In this document: positions 35,647-44,307 of the stretch, one piece after another | Position numbering within the stretch: position 1 is the stretch's first letter | Layout of the letters: the number at the start of each line of letters is the position of its first letter | Source of the DNA: Spirochaetales bacterium | Lineage (GTDB): Bacteria > Spirochaetota > Leptospiria > Leptospirales > Leptonemataceae | Direction of reading: 5' to 3' | Assembly (NCBI GenBank): GCA_024233935.1 | Contig: JACKOY010000010.1 | Coordinates: 1 to 64,000 of the forward strand | DNA: 64,000 nucleotides | Notes under the pieces: model-generated | Databases searched by the model: none | What the model was told of the DNA's origin: nothing | Seen by the model: only the letters and a program-made list of their open reading frames with translations | Position numbers and translations under genes: made by a program

Positions 35647-36404
35647 ATATCTACGCGATTCGTGCAATCTACATATTTGAAATGGCCCGCACCGGGCGCA
35701 CACTTATGCAGAGTATTGCATCACCCGTGCTTTCGACTTCGCTCTATTTCATAGTGTTCGGATCGGCAATCGGTTCGCGTATGATCGAAATTGACGGGGT
35801 CAGCTATGGGGCCTTCATCATACCGGGATTGATCATGCTTTCGCTTCTGACTGAGAGCGTTTCCAACGCCTCCTTTGGAATTTTCTTTCCGAAGTTCACC
35901 GGCACCATTTATGAAATCCTTTCGGCCCCGATCTCCTACGTCGAGATTCTGATCGGCTATGTGGGAGCGGCAGCCACGAAGTCTTTGATCCTGGGAATCC
36001 TGATATTGGGAACGGCGCGGGTGTTTGTCGACTACGAGATTGTTCATCCGTTCTGGATGATTGCATTCTTGATTCTTACGGCCGTGACCTTCTGCCTGTT
36101 CGGTTTCATCATCGGCATCTGGGCCGACGGCTTCGAAAAGCTTCAGGTGGTCCCGCTCATGATTATCACGCCCCTGACGTTTCTGGGCGGGAGCTTTTAC
36201 TCAATCGACATGTTGCCCGAGTTCTGGAGGCGTGTCACCCTTCTCAATCCCGTGGTATATCTCATCAGCTGTTTTCGCTGGAGCTTTTATGGCATTTCGG
36301 ATGTGGGCGTGGAGGTCAGCCTGGCCATGACCCTCGGTTTTCTGTCGATCTGCCTGGTTCTGGTCTGGTGGATCTTCAAGACCGGCTATCGCTTGAAAAC
36401 CTGA
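35643..36404 (+). CDS. ABC-2 type exporter permease (YadH-like)
   Basis: 253 residues, six predicted helices. The diagnostic loop LGGSFYSIDMLPEFWRRVT is followed by NPVVYLISCFRWSFYG, as in YadH/ABC2 membrane proteins. Forms a homodimeric channel with the upstream ATPase in the inner membrane. The four-base overlap of the genes indicates translational coupling. Confidence 0.93.
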   Translation: MNIYAIRAIYIFEMARTGRTLMQSIASPVLSTSLYFIVFGSAIGSRMIEIDGVSYGAFIIPGLIMLSLLTESVSNASFGIFFPKFTGTIYEILSAPISYVEILIGYVGAAATKSLILGILILGTARVFVDYEIVHPFWMIAFLILTAVTFCLFGFIIGIWADGFEKLQVVPLMIITPLTFLGGSFYSIDMLPEFWRRVTLLNPVVYLISCFRWSFYGISDVGVEVSLAMTLGFLSICLVLVWWIFKTGYRLKT

Positions 36405-36463
36405 GCAAGGAAAGGCTCGAAAAACCCGGGCCCCTGACCCAGCATGGCGACGGGAGCAATCAA

Positions 36464-37243
36464 ATGAAACTAACAGGCAATACCGTTTTGATTACGGGCG
36501 GCTCAAGCGGCATCGGTCTTGAATTGGCCGGTCGCTTTATCAAATCCGGAAACAAGGTAATCATCACCGGGCGCGATGCAAACAAGCTCAAGCAGGCTAA
36601 GGTCCATCTTGGTAGTGTCCTGGTGACCATCAAGAGCGACGTGGGTCGGCCGGGCGACGTGGACTCGCTCTACAAAAAGATTTCGAAGGATTTCGGTAAC
36701 CTGAACGTGTTGATCAACAACGCCGGGATCATGCGAACCATCAACCTCCACAACCACAAAGACAAGCCGGAGCAACTGACCAAAGAGCTCGACATCGACC
36801 TGAAGGGGCCCATCGGGATGGTGGATCGGTTCTTGCCCCTGCTCAAGAAAAATCCCGACCCCGTGATCGTAAACGTGTCCTCCGGGTTGGCCTTCGTGCC
36901 CCTTCCGATTTCCCCGATCTATTGTGCGGCCAAGGCCGCGTTGCATTCGTACACGCTTTCTTTGCGTGTTCAGTTGCAGAGCGCCGGGATTCGCGTGTTC
37001 GAACTTGCGCCGCCGGCCACACGAACAGAACTTCTGGGCGAGTTTTCAGAAGATGACATGAAGGGTGTTTCCATTATGCCATTGGCAGACATGGTGGACG
37101 TCGCCATGAAGGGCTTCGAAAAGGACGATTTTGAAATTCGCCCGGGACAGGCCAACCAGTTGCACTTCATGAGCCGTCTCGCGCCGGATTTCATTCTTAA
37201 GCAAATGAGCAAGCCAGTGGAGCGATTGCTGGCGTCGTCTTAG
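36464..37243 (+). CDS. Short-chain dehydrogenase/reductase (DltE-like)
   Basis: 259 residues from ATG 36464, chosen because GGGAG precedes it and because NTVLITGGSSGIGLELAGRF (the TGxxxGxG cofactor motif) follows at residues 5-24; the frame extends upstream into the permease gene. NNAG (about 85-88), a Ser in NVSSGLAF and the YxxxK pair in IYCAAKAALHSY are present, so it should be catalytically competent with NAD(P)H. The substrate is unknown; DltE-like naming reflects similarity of this subgroup only. Confidence 0.92.
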   Translation: MKLTGNTVLITGGSSGIGLELAGRFIKSGNKVIITGRDANKLKQAKVHLGSVLVTIKSDVGRPGDVDSLYKKISKDFGNLNVLINNAGIMRTINLHNHKDKPEQLTKELDIDLKGPIGMVDRFLPLLKKNPDPVIVNVSSGLAFVPLPISPIYCAAKAALHSYTLSLRVQLQSAGIRVFELAPPATRTELLGEFSEDDMKGVSIMPLADMVDVAMKGFEKDDFEIRPGQANQLHFMSRLAPDFILKQMSKPVERLLASS

Positions 37244-37330
37244 ATAGAGAGATCATCCGGCCGGGCTGACAGTGCAGTGGAGGCCGGGACGGTTGCGCTA
37301 TCGTTCTTGTTTTGAGCAAGCGAGGAAGCT

Positions 37331-38620
37331 GTGGCAAAGCACGTGATTGTAGTGGGGGCCGGGATGGCGGGGCTGGGCGCGGCCCGGGCGCTTGCCAGGA
37401 GCGGCCACTCGGTCACCATTCTCGAAGCGCGCGACCGGGTTGGCGGGCGGATCTGGACCGAACGCGATTTTGCGGCGCCCATTGATCTGGGTGCCTCCTG
37501 GATTCATGGAGTGCGGGGAAATCCGATCGCGGATCTCGCCCGCGTGGCCGGTCTCGAAACCAAAAAGACCGATTTCGATGCGGTGGTTCTGTACGACCGT
37601 TCAAGGGCAGTAAGCCGGGCCGCGTTGGAATCCGGATACAAATACCTCGAGGATCTCATTGAAGAGGTTCAGGAAGAGGGCGAAAGACGCGATGCGGACG
37701 GTTCACTCGGCAAGGCCCTGCGTAAGTCGATAGATGAAGACGACTACGATAGCGGCGAGCAGCGCATCCTGGACTGGTTGATACAATCCGAATTGGGTGT
37801 GGAATATGCAACCGATGCCGAAAACATTTCACTCTGGTACTATGACGAAGATGAGGCTTTTCCGGGAGAAGACGTCGTGTTTCCGGGCGGTTTTGGTGCC
37901 GTGCCTGAGTCTGTAGCCCGGTCGCTTTCCCAGGATGGCAAAGTGGCCTTCGAAATGGACACGCGCGTTCAACTGATTGAACAGCGTCACGATTCGGTTC
38001 GGGTTGAGACCAACCGCGAAACCTTCGAAGGGGACTACTGTGTTGTGACTCTGCCCCTCGGAGTTCTGAAAAGTGAGCGTGTGGGATTTGTCCCGCCTCT
38101 ACCGGACTGGAAAGCAAAAGCCATCCGGGTCATGCAGTTCGGCACCATGAATAAACTGTTTCTTGAATTTCCGGAGATCTTCTGGGATCGGGGTGCGCAT
38201 TTCATTGGGAAAACGGAAACGAGGTCCGGCTACTTCCCCGAGTTTCTGAACTATGCGGTTTACGGCGGAAAACCAATTCTGATGGGCTTCAGCTCCGGAG
38301 CGGCGGCGGAATTCTCGAAGTCGCAATCGGACGAGCAGGTTGTCCGGGATGCTTTGCGCACCCTGGTGGACATCTATGGGGCCGCGAAAGTGCCTGAGCC
38401 CCGCGCCTATCGGCTGTCCCGCTGGCACGCCGATCCGCTGGCTGGAGGTTCCTACACCCATTGGGGCATCGGAATCGATAAAGACGATTTTCGGGCTCTG
38501 GCGCGCCCGTGGGGCCGGGTTCACTTTGCCGGTGAAGCCACAAACTTTGAATACATGGGGACCGTGCACGGCGCATGGATGTCGGGCGAAGTTGCCGCTG
38601 GCACGATTGCAAAGGCCTGA
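37331..38620 (+). CDS. Flavin-dependent amine oxidase (monoamine/polyamine oxidase family)
   Basis: 429 residues from GTG 37331 with GAGGAAG upstream. The N-terminus is HVIVVGAGMAGLGAARAL (dinucleotide-binding), followed by ILEARDRVGGRIWTER and DLGASWIHGVRGNP, the hallmark GG and substrate-side motifs. The C-terminal FAD motif is VHFAGEATNFEYMGTVHGAW. It oxidises an amine with O2 to an imine and H2O2; bacterial and plant relatives act on polyamines or on Lys side chains. No signal peptide; cytoplasmic. Stands alone between the SDR and the cyclic-nucleotide-binding fusion. Confidence 0.93.
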   Translation: MAKHVIVVGAGMAGLGAARALARSGHSVTILEARDRVGGRIWTERDFAAPIDLGASWIHGVRGNPIADLARVAGLETKKTDFDAVVLYDRSRAVSRAALESGYKYLEDLIEEVQEEGERRDADGSLGKALRKSIDEDDYDSGEQRILDWLIQSELGVEYATDAENISLWYYDEDEAFPGEDVVFPGGFGAVPESVARSLSQDGKVAFEMDTRVQLIEQRHDSVRVETNRETFEGDYCVVTLPLGVLKSERVGFVPPLPDWKAKAIRVMQFGTMNKLFLEFPEIFWDRGAHFIGKTETRSGYFPEFLNYAVYGGKPILMGFSSGAAAEFSKSQSDEQVVRDALRTLVDIYGAAKVPEPRAYRLSRWHADPLAGGSYTHWGIGIDKDDFRALARPWGRVHFAGEATNFEYMGTVHGAWMSGEVAAGTIAKA

Positions 38621-38745
38621 CGGGGAACCGTCCCGGTTTGCGGGCGCCGTCTGCGCCGGTGCACCTTTTTTGCTTCAGATTTCAGGATCTTCTTGAAATC
38701 GCAGGCCCGCGTGGTCGGTGATTGATAAAAGGAGCGGACGGCCTG

Positions 38746-39903
38746 ATGAGCACACCGGGGCAACGCCTGCAAAGCAATCTTCTGTTTAAGGATCTTTCGC
38801 CGGACCAACTCGAAAAGCTGTTGGGTGTGATGGAACAGATCTCTTTCGAGGCGGGGGAGACGGTCATGACCGAAGGCGATCCGGCTCAGGACCTGTTCTT
38901 CATAAAGAGCGGGTCTGTAGAGGTGGTGAAAAGGCACCCCGAGACCGATGAGATCTACGTCATTGCCACAATTCCTGAAAATGAGTGCATCGGGGAGATG
39001 GCGCTCATGGGTCAGGAAAACCGCACGGCCACGATTCGCACCGCGGAGCCCTGCGTCCTTCTTCGTCTGAGTTACGACGCGCTGCGTTCACTTTCGGGGG
39101 ACGATCGTGAGATTGAGACCCAGGTCATAAAGAATCTGGCCGAGGAAATTTCCAAGGATCTCATATCGACAAACCTTACGGTGGTGGATACGCTCAAGCA
39201 AGAACTTGAGTCGGCGAAATCCCGCGTGGCGATGGGTGTAATTGTCAACACCCTCCTTACCGGAACCGTGTTCTATGTTTTCGCCATTCAATTCGTTGCT
39301 TTGCTGAGTCGGGAGGCTGCGGACACAACCTTCATTTCGATTCCCATTCTGCTATTCTTCGGAGGTCTTTCCTACTTCGCGGCAAAGTTCAGCGGCTATC
39401 CTCTCTCGACGTACGGTGTAAATCTCTATCGTTGGAAACGATCCCTCACAGAGTCTCTGATCTACACGCTTGCAGGCCTTGCGCTCATTATCTTTGTGAA
39501 GTGGCTTCTGATCAGGTTTCATGCTGGCATGGCCGAAAGCCCGCTTTTTGACGTTTCGAAGAATCACGATTTCTTAAGCGCCACGAATATGGTGGCTATC
39601 GTTGGATACATACTCTTTGTCCCCATTCAGGAGTTTGTGGCCCGGGGCGCCATTCAGAGTTCCTTTGAGAAGTTCATGCTCGGTCGGTACCGACGGCCCA
39701 CTGCTATCGTCGTTGCCAACCTGATGTTCAGCATGACACACATTCATCTTTCTCCTGCGTTTGCGATTCTCGTCTTCATTCCCGGGCTGGGCTGGGGGTG
39801 GCTCTACTCGCGTCATCGTAGCCTGCTGGGTATCTGCATATCCCACATCGTGATTGGAGTCTTCGGTTTTAGCGTGGTCGGCTTCAGCGCCATGTTCGGT
39901 TAG
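38746..39903 (+). CDS. Cyclic-nucleotide-binding domain fused to a CPBP-type membrane protease domain
   Basis: 385 residues from ATG 38746 with AAGGAG upstream; a TTG eight codons earlier is weaker. Residues about 10-125 form a cNMP-binding domain (FFIKSGSVEVVKR, then ECIGEMALMGQENRTATIRT, the phosphate-binding cassette region). A linker helix is followed by about eight hydrophobic segments (from about 165). The last third matches CPBP/Abi intramembrane proteases: VPIQEFVARGAIQSSFEKF corresponds to the EExxxR motif but with Gln in place of the first Glu; FSMTH and SHIVIG supply the His motifs. It may be a ligand-gated or degenerate protease. Monocistronic. Confidence 0.8.
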   Translation: MSTPGQRLQSNLLFKDLSPDQLEKLLGVMEQISFEAGETVMTEGDPAQDLFFIKSGSVEVVKRHPETDEIYVIATIPENECIGEMALMGQENRTATIRTAEPCVLLRLSYDALRSLSGDDREIETQVIKNLAEEISKDLISTNLTVVDTLKQELESAKSRVAMGVIVNTLLTGTVFYVFAIQFVALLSREAADTTFISIPILLFFGGLSYFAAKFSGYPLSTYGVNLYRWKRSLTESLIYTLAGLALIIFVKWLLIRFHAGMAESPLFDVSKNHDFLSATNMVAIVGYILFVPIQEFVARGAIQSSFEKFMLGRYRRPTAIVVANLMFSMTHIHLSPAFAILVFIPGLGWGWLYSRHRSLLGICISHIVIGVFGFSVVGFSAMFG

Positions 39904-39936
39904 CTCAAAAAAACCCGGGGGCCGGTCAAAACCGGC
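39904..39936 (-). terminator. Hairpin and T-run read on the minus strand
   Basis: GCCGGT (39921-39926) and ACCGGC (39931-39936) form a 6-bp stem. On the minus strand it is followed by CCCCGGG and then seven T residues. This polarity would terminate a transcript coming leftward from the kinase gene through the DUF1564 gene in antisense. The gap between stem and T-run makes it a moderate candidate. Confidence 0.4.
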
Positions 39937-39970
39937 GCAACAAAACGCAATCGGACGACCTCTTCCCGGT

Positions 39971-40498
39971 ATGAAGCAAGAACTACAGTGGAAGACCAAA
40001 GCAACCGAGCCAGGCAAGCCTCCCTGCACATTGCTGGTGCCTGCGGCCCTGGAACCGTATCTACGAACACGATATCGCCAGCACGGGCCCTTGATCGCCT
40101 ACCTGGCCTTTTTGTTGGGGCGGGCGGCGGTGTATCGGCAGCAGGAGCGTCTGCCGGAAGTGGATCGGGTGACGCGCAAATACCAGCGGAAGAAGCAGAA
40201 TTTACAGCGATGGCATGTGCGCATTCCGGGGGAGCTCTGGACGGAACTCCGGGCCCTCGCCGGCGGCTGCGGAATCACAATGTCTCACATGTTTGTCGTT
40301 CTCACCCTCCTCGATAAGGAGGACCAGGAGAACCGCACACACGACGGAGCTCCGACGTTCTGGGGGACAAAGATCGCCCTCTTAGAGGGGGTCGACATTG
40401 ACGAGGCGGTGACGCGCCGCAAAATTCGCTTCCGGGTCGATACGGATCCGCCCCCAGGCCTGCTCCGGCAGATCCGCGGTAGAAGACGACGCCACTAA
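39971..40498 (+). CDS. DUF1564-family protein
   Basis: 175 residues from ATG 39971. The pattern matches DUF1564, a family expanded in Leptospira: CTLLVPAALEPYLRTRYRQH, then LIAYLAFLLGRAAVYR, VTRKYQRKKQNLQ (the family TxxYQ-like motif), and LWTELRALAGGCGITMSHMF with VVLTLL. The arrangement of basic strand then helices has been likened to ribbon-helix-helix DNA-binding proteins; function is not established. The C-terminal RGRRRRH tail is highly basic. Its stop overlaps the convergent kinase stop by four bases, and it serves as the clearest taxonomic marker in the window. Confidence 0.8.
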   Translation: MKQELQWKTKATEPGKPPCTLLVPAALEPYLRTRYRQHGPLIAYLAFLLGRAAVYRQQERLPEVDRVTRKYQRKKQNLQRWHVRIPGELWTELRALAGGCGITMSHMFVVLTLLDKEDQENRTHDGAPTFWGTKIALLEGVDIDEAVTRRKIRFRVDTDPPPGLLRQIRGRRRRH

Positions 40499-41934
40499 CG
40501 GCAGCGATTTTGGACGCAGAACATGCCGGCAGGGCAGGGCCGGGCCGAACTGCAGGTCATGGGTTGCGGCCTTGCGACCCCACCGGCGCCGTCCGTACAG
40601 CGTGTGCCGTCCCAGCGTGACTCAATGGGACAGGGCAGATGCACCGGCGCCACCAGATCGCTTGATGCTGTGCTCGAATCGTCCGGCCGGCGAACGCTAA
40701 AACGGACGCGGCGATTCAGAAGGCCGTATCCAGGCGGCGGCCGCAAAATCAGCTCATAATCTCCTGAGGCGAGCTGCAGAGTGATGTCGCTCAGGCCCAC
40801 GTAATCGGCTTCGTTTTCGCCCTCGCGTCGCAAGAGCACTTGAGCCCCCGTAATTGGTGTTGTGCCAATCTCGACCGAAGCGGTTTGGGAAGTGCTTTGG
40901 CCGATAGCGAAGCTTCGATACAGGGCGTACGTTGTTGCCACCAGTCCCCCCAGGACCAGAAGAAAGCCGCAGGCCCAGGCGAGTCCTTTCCAGGGGAACG
41001 AAACGCCAGCGCCCCGACCTGCACGAAGCTCCTGTAGTGCTCGCAGAAACTCGTCTGCAGACTGAAAGCGTGATCCCGGGGACTTCGCCAGAGCTTTCTT
41101 TAACACCCGGATCAGGTTCTGCGATGGCGCAAGCTGGCGGGCCGGAGTTTCGGACCGGGGTGTCATCAGTACCGTGGTGACCCCTTCCCGTCCGGCGGAC
41201 ATGGCGTGGGTATTACGATCCAAAGCCCCCGAGAAACCCGAGACCATTTCGCTCAGTATCAATGCCGCCGAGTACAGATCCGAGCGGTGGTCCACCCGGC
41301 TTGCATCTTCAAGTTGTTCCGGGCTCATGTAGGCGGGCGAGCCGAACACGGCGCCGGTTTCCGTAATGCGCTCGTTTGTGGAGCGGGCGATGCCAAAATC
41401 CGTAATGCGCGGTTCCCCTTCGTCATTCAGCAGGATATTTTCCGGCTTGATGTCCCGATGAATAATCCCGCGATCATGAAGGGCGGAGAGGCCCTTCAGC
41501 ATTCCGATGCCCAGCCGAAGCACTTCTTCGGGATCGATCACGGGGTGGCGATCCAGGTACTCACGCAAATTCTCGCGCGCGAACTCCATAACGTAGTAGG
41601 GCCGGTCGGAAATCTCTCCCGCCTCATGGACCGTAATCACGTTCGGATGCCCGGGAAAAGCCGCCGTATGTCTGGCTTCCCGACGAAACCGTTCGACCAG
41701 ATCCGGATCACGCAAATGCTCGGATGCCAGGAGCTTGATGGCAACCGTCCGGCTGAGAGCCCGATCCAGCGCTTCGTAAACAGCCCCCATCCCGCCTCGC
41801 CCCAGGACGCGCTTGATTTCGTACTTGGCGCCGATGCCCTGCTTCAGCAATGAGAAATCAGGATCGATACGCTTGCCGCATTTCGGGCAGAAGCGGTCTG
41901 TTTCAGCGGCGGGATGACCTTCTTCGCAGTACAT
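40495..41934 (-). CDS. Transmembrane Ser/Thr protein kinase with N-terminal zinc ribbon
   Basis: 479 residues. The N-terminal MYCEEGHPAAETDRFCPKCG is a zinc-ribbon (Cys/His, then CPKC). The kinase domain follows: GRGGMGAVYEA (about 45-55), AIKLL (Lys 67), HRDIKPENILL (catalytic Asp 161), TDFGIA (Asp 179), GSPAYMSPEQ. One transmembrane helix (about 316-341) is followed by an extracytoplasmic beta-rich domain resembling PEGA or carboxypeptidase-regulatory folds, and a tail with six Cys (from CPIESRWDGTRC to CVQNRC). The topology is PknB-like: cytoplasmic kinase, outside sensor. Transcribed downstream of the PPC-repeat lipoprotein (26-base gap) and divergent from the FHA operon, whose FHA protein is an obvious candidate reader of its phosphorylation. 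Confidence 0.93.
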   Translation of the reverse strand: MYCEEGHPAAETDRFCPKCGKRIDPDFSLLKQGIGAKYEIKRVLGRGGMGAVYEALDRALSRTVAIKLLASEHLRDPDLVERFRREARHTAAFPGHPNVITVHEAGEISDRPYYVMEFARENLREYLDRHPVIDPEEVLRLGIGMLKGLSALHDRGIIHRDIKPENILLNDEGEPRITDFGIARSTNERITETGAVFGSPAYMSPEQLEDASRVDHRSDLYSAALILSEMVSGFSGALDRNTHAMSAGREGVTTVLMTPRSETPARQLAPSQNLIRVLKKALAKSPGSRFQSADEFLRALQELRAGRGAGVSFPWKGLAWACGFLLVLGGLVATTYALYRSFAIGQSTSQTASVEIGTTPITGAQVLLRREGENEADYVGLSDITLQLASGDYELILRPPPGYGLLNRRVRFSVRRPDDSSTASSDLVAPVHLPCPIESRWDGTRCTDGAGGVARPQPMTCSSARPCPAGMFCVQNRCR

Positions 41935-41960
41935 AAACTCTGCCCACCGCGCAGCCCGGG

Positions 41961-43271
41961 TTAGCCGTCGCTACCCCAGTTTGGCGCGATCTGCGGTGGA
42001 TTGGCGAGTGGAAAAAACCTGGCCTCCAGACGATAGGACCCGGTCGTGCGTTCGGCGTAGCTTGTCACGCCCAGGCGGACCTTGCCTGCGGCCCGCACCG
42101 GCACCGCGAGAATCGATCGATGGCGATCTTCCATGTAATCATCGTTTTCAAAACCAAGGTTGCTCACGCGGGCCCGCAGCATGGGATCAAAATCCGGCGC
42201 ATTCAGCTCGGCGATTAGAATGCCGGAGCCCGGCACTTCCAGGTCATACCATTTTTCATAGCGCGCGACATCTCTCTCGTCACCGGCGCTGAGTTCGCCC
42301 GCGACGTTCGCCGCTGCAGGCTTCAATAGTCGGGCTTGAAGCACCGTAACCGTATACGCGCCACCGGTGCTGGAGTCGTACGGCCGCACCGCGATACTGA
42401 GTGTTACACCGGCGGCGGCTTCAATAATCGCCAGGGAATTGTAGCCCTCACCATAGTCATCGTTTTCGATTTCCTCGCCCGTGCTGTTGTTGCGCAGTTT
42501 CAAGATCGTATCAAAATCGGAAGATTCTACGCGCACAAGATAGGCGCCTGCTTCTCCAACCGTATAGTCGACCGACTGAGTCTGTCCTGTCGGAAGATTC
42601 AACGGGAGTTCGCGAACCGTTTGCGCATCCCGCGCGATCATCGTTGCGATATTGTAGCGACCGGTCTCGTTGGCGTTGTAGCTGGTCACGTCGATCTGGA
42701 CGGGGCCGTCGTCGACGGCCTCGAAAAATATCTGCTCGGGATCATCGGCTTCGTAGTCTTTGTCTCCCGGGGCGCGGGCCCGCATGACCATATCGAAGTC
42801 ACTTCCACTGAGTTGGGTCATGACATAGTCGCCGCTGACGACGCTTATGTTGAAGCGATCAATGAAGCGCGCATCGCTGGAGTCGCCCACTTCTGCCGTC
42901 AGATTGTCGTCCCGTTCGAGCAGTGCGCTTCCGCCTCCGAGAGCGTGGGCATTGATCTCGAACCGGCCGCGGGCGTTATCGTATCCACTGACCTCAAGGG
43001 TGGCCGTACCGCTACCGGCGCTTTCTCCAATGATCAGGGACTGATTCGTTTCACCAGCGTAGTCATCATTTTCCAGGTTCTGGCCCGCCGGCATTGTGGC
43101 CTTGAGCACCGTATCGAAATCACCCGTTGCATACGCAACCAGCCAGTCGCCCTGGGAGACGCGAAGGCTGTAGGTCTGGTTCGGCCCGGTTAGCTGGCCG
43201 CTGGTCTGGATGGAAGAAGCAGCACAGCCCGCAAAGGTCACTGTCAGGATGATTACAAAAAGTTTTGGCAT
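41961..43271 (-). CDS. Lipoprotein with four PPC-like beta repeats
   Basis: 436 residues from ATG 43271; the long in-frame extension upstream is not protein-like and GGAG precedes this ATG. Signal peptide LFVIILTVTFAGC with lipobox FAGC. The mature protein contains four copies of a ~100-residue unit resembling bacterial pre-peptidase C-terminal domains, each with a DFD(T/M/P) turn (GDFDTVLKA, SDFDMVMRA, SDFDTILKL, PDFDPMLRA), a NDDY or ADDP turn and a closing GxxxI/V strand (YDNARGRFEI, YNANETGRYNI, YDSSTGGAYTV, YAERTTGSYRL). PPC domains usually accompany secreted proteases, and a papain-like protease is encoded in the divergent operon. Co-transcribed with the kinase. Confidence 0.85.
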   Translation of the reverse strand: MPKLFVIILTVTFAGCAASSIQTSGQLTGPNQTYSLRVSQGDWLVAYATGDFDTVLKATMPAGQNLENDDYAGETNQSLIIGESAGSGTATLEVSGYDNARGRFEINAHALGGGSALLERDDNLTAEVGDSSDARFIDRFNISVVSGDYVMTQLSGSDFDMVMRARAPGDKDYEADDPEQIFFEAVDDGPVQIDVTSYNANETGRYNIATMIARDAQTVRELPLNLPTGQTQSVDYTVGEAGAYLVRVESSDFDTILKLRNNSTGEEIENDDYGEGYNSLAIIEAAAGVTLSIAVRPYDSSTGGAYTVTVLQARLLKPAAANVAGELSAGDERDVARYEKWYDLEVPGSGILIAELNAPDFDPMLRARVSNLGFENDDYMEDRHRSILAVPVRAAGKVRLGVTSYAERTTGSYRLEARFFPLANPPQIAPNWGSDG

Positions 43272-43471
43272 CTGGAGTACTCCGGAGATTAGAAAAGCAC
43301 CACAACAAGCGAAAATCCGAGCCCGACCATGGCTTTGGCGAGGCGAGCCCCGCAAGCCTTTTTCCGACCGAGCCCGGAGGGTCTTTATGTCGCGCCGGCG
43401 CGCTTCAGTTGTTCGACCCGGGTACCCCTGATATGTTCGCTTTTTTGAATGATCACATCTCGCCAAAATCT

Positions 43472-43501
43472 ATTGACGCGACTGTCCGAATGCCCGTCAA
43501 T
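43472..43501. promoter_or_regulatory. Inverted repeat upstream of the FHA operon
   Basis: ATTGACG (43472-43478) and CGTCAAT (43495-43501) are perfect 7-bp arms with a 16-base spacer, ending 20 bases before the FHA gene. The first arm doubles as a -35-like TTGACG. It may be an operator for a dimeric regulator or a protein-binding site in the divergent promoter. Confidence 0.45.
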
Positions 43502-43521
43502 TTCGCGGCCCGGTCTTCCAT

Positions 43522-44304
43522 ATGAAAGAAATAGTCTGCAAAAATTGCGATCAGCCGGTCGTTCCCGGTCCCAACCTGCGCTGCTCGAATTGCAACGCGC
43601 GTTTCTGGGGCTACGATGGGCTCGGTCAACTGCCTGCGGGCGTTCGCGCTTATCTGGATTCAAACCCCGGGGGCAGCGCTTCGGATGAAGAGCGCCTGGA
43701 CGGCCGCCCGGTGCGTGAAATTCTTGCCGGCCTGCAGGCGGATGTGCGCTGGATCAAAGAGATTGAGCAGCTACGTGCTGCGGGAGTGGAGGACTTTGAG
43801 ATAGCGCGGCGCCTGCTGGCTAAAACAATTGAGAACCAGCAAGATGGTCCGGATGCAATTGAGCGACCGGATACTCCCGGTTGGTTGATTGTTCACAGCG
43901 AGGGTCTGGAGGCCACCGAGTTCGTGTTGCACTACGGTCAGAACTCCATTGGCGCCGGTCGGGGTGACACCCGGCCCGATATCGCCATCGATGACGATCT
44001 CTTCGTGAGTCGCGAGCATGCCGTTCTCGAGGTAACCTGGGAGGAAACACATGTGCTGTTTGTTCTGACAGACGGTCCGGGCAATGGACCGAGGCAAAGC
44101 CCGAGCCTGAACGGGACGTTTGTAAATGGGCGCCCCTCCAGAATCTCGCCAACGGAACGCCGACAAATTGAGCACGGCGATACGATCCAAATCGGGCGAA
44201 CGAAACTGGCGCTCCGATCGGCGCTCCAGGAGAACCTGGACCAGGCTCGTTCGCGCGTACAATCGGCTGCTTATCTGAAGACGGTTGAGATTCAACCGGC
44301 GTAG
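43522..44304 (+). CDS. Zinc-ribbon FHA-domain protein
   Basis: 260 residues. N-terminal zinc ribbon CKNC-x10-CSNC (residues 6-24), a linker with a helical stretch (about 55-120), and a C-terminal FHA domain (about 130-240): NSIGAGRGDTRPDIAIDD (about 142-159), LFVSREHAVLEV (the phosphothreonine-binding SR and H), and NGTFVNGRPS with GDTIQIGRTKL. FHA domains bind phosphothreonine peptides, so a Ser/Thr kinase is expected nearby and is encoded at 40495. Both proteins carry N-terminal zinc ribbons. It is the first gene of a compact operon with the TolR-like, MotA-like and protease genes (3-base gap to the next). Confidence 0.92.
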   Translation: MKEIVCKNCDQPVVPGPNLRCSNCNARFWGYDGLGQLPAGVRAYLDSNPGGSASDEERLDGRPVREILAGLQADVRWIKEIEQLRAAGVEDFEIARRLLAKTIENQQDGPDAIERPDTPGWLIVHSEGLEATEFVLHYGQNSIGAGRGDTRPDIAIDDDLFVSREHAVLEVTWEETHVLFVLTDGPGNGPRQSPSLNGTFVNGRPSRISPTERRQIEHGDTIQIGRTKLALRSALQENLDQARSRVQSAAYLKTVEIQPA

Positions 44305-44307
44305 ACC

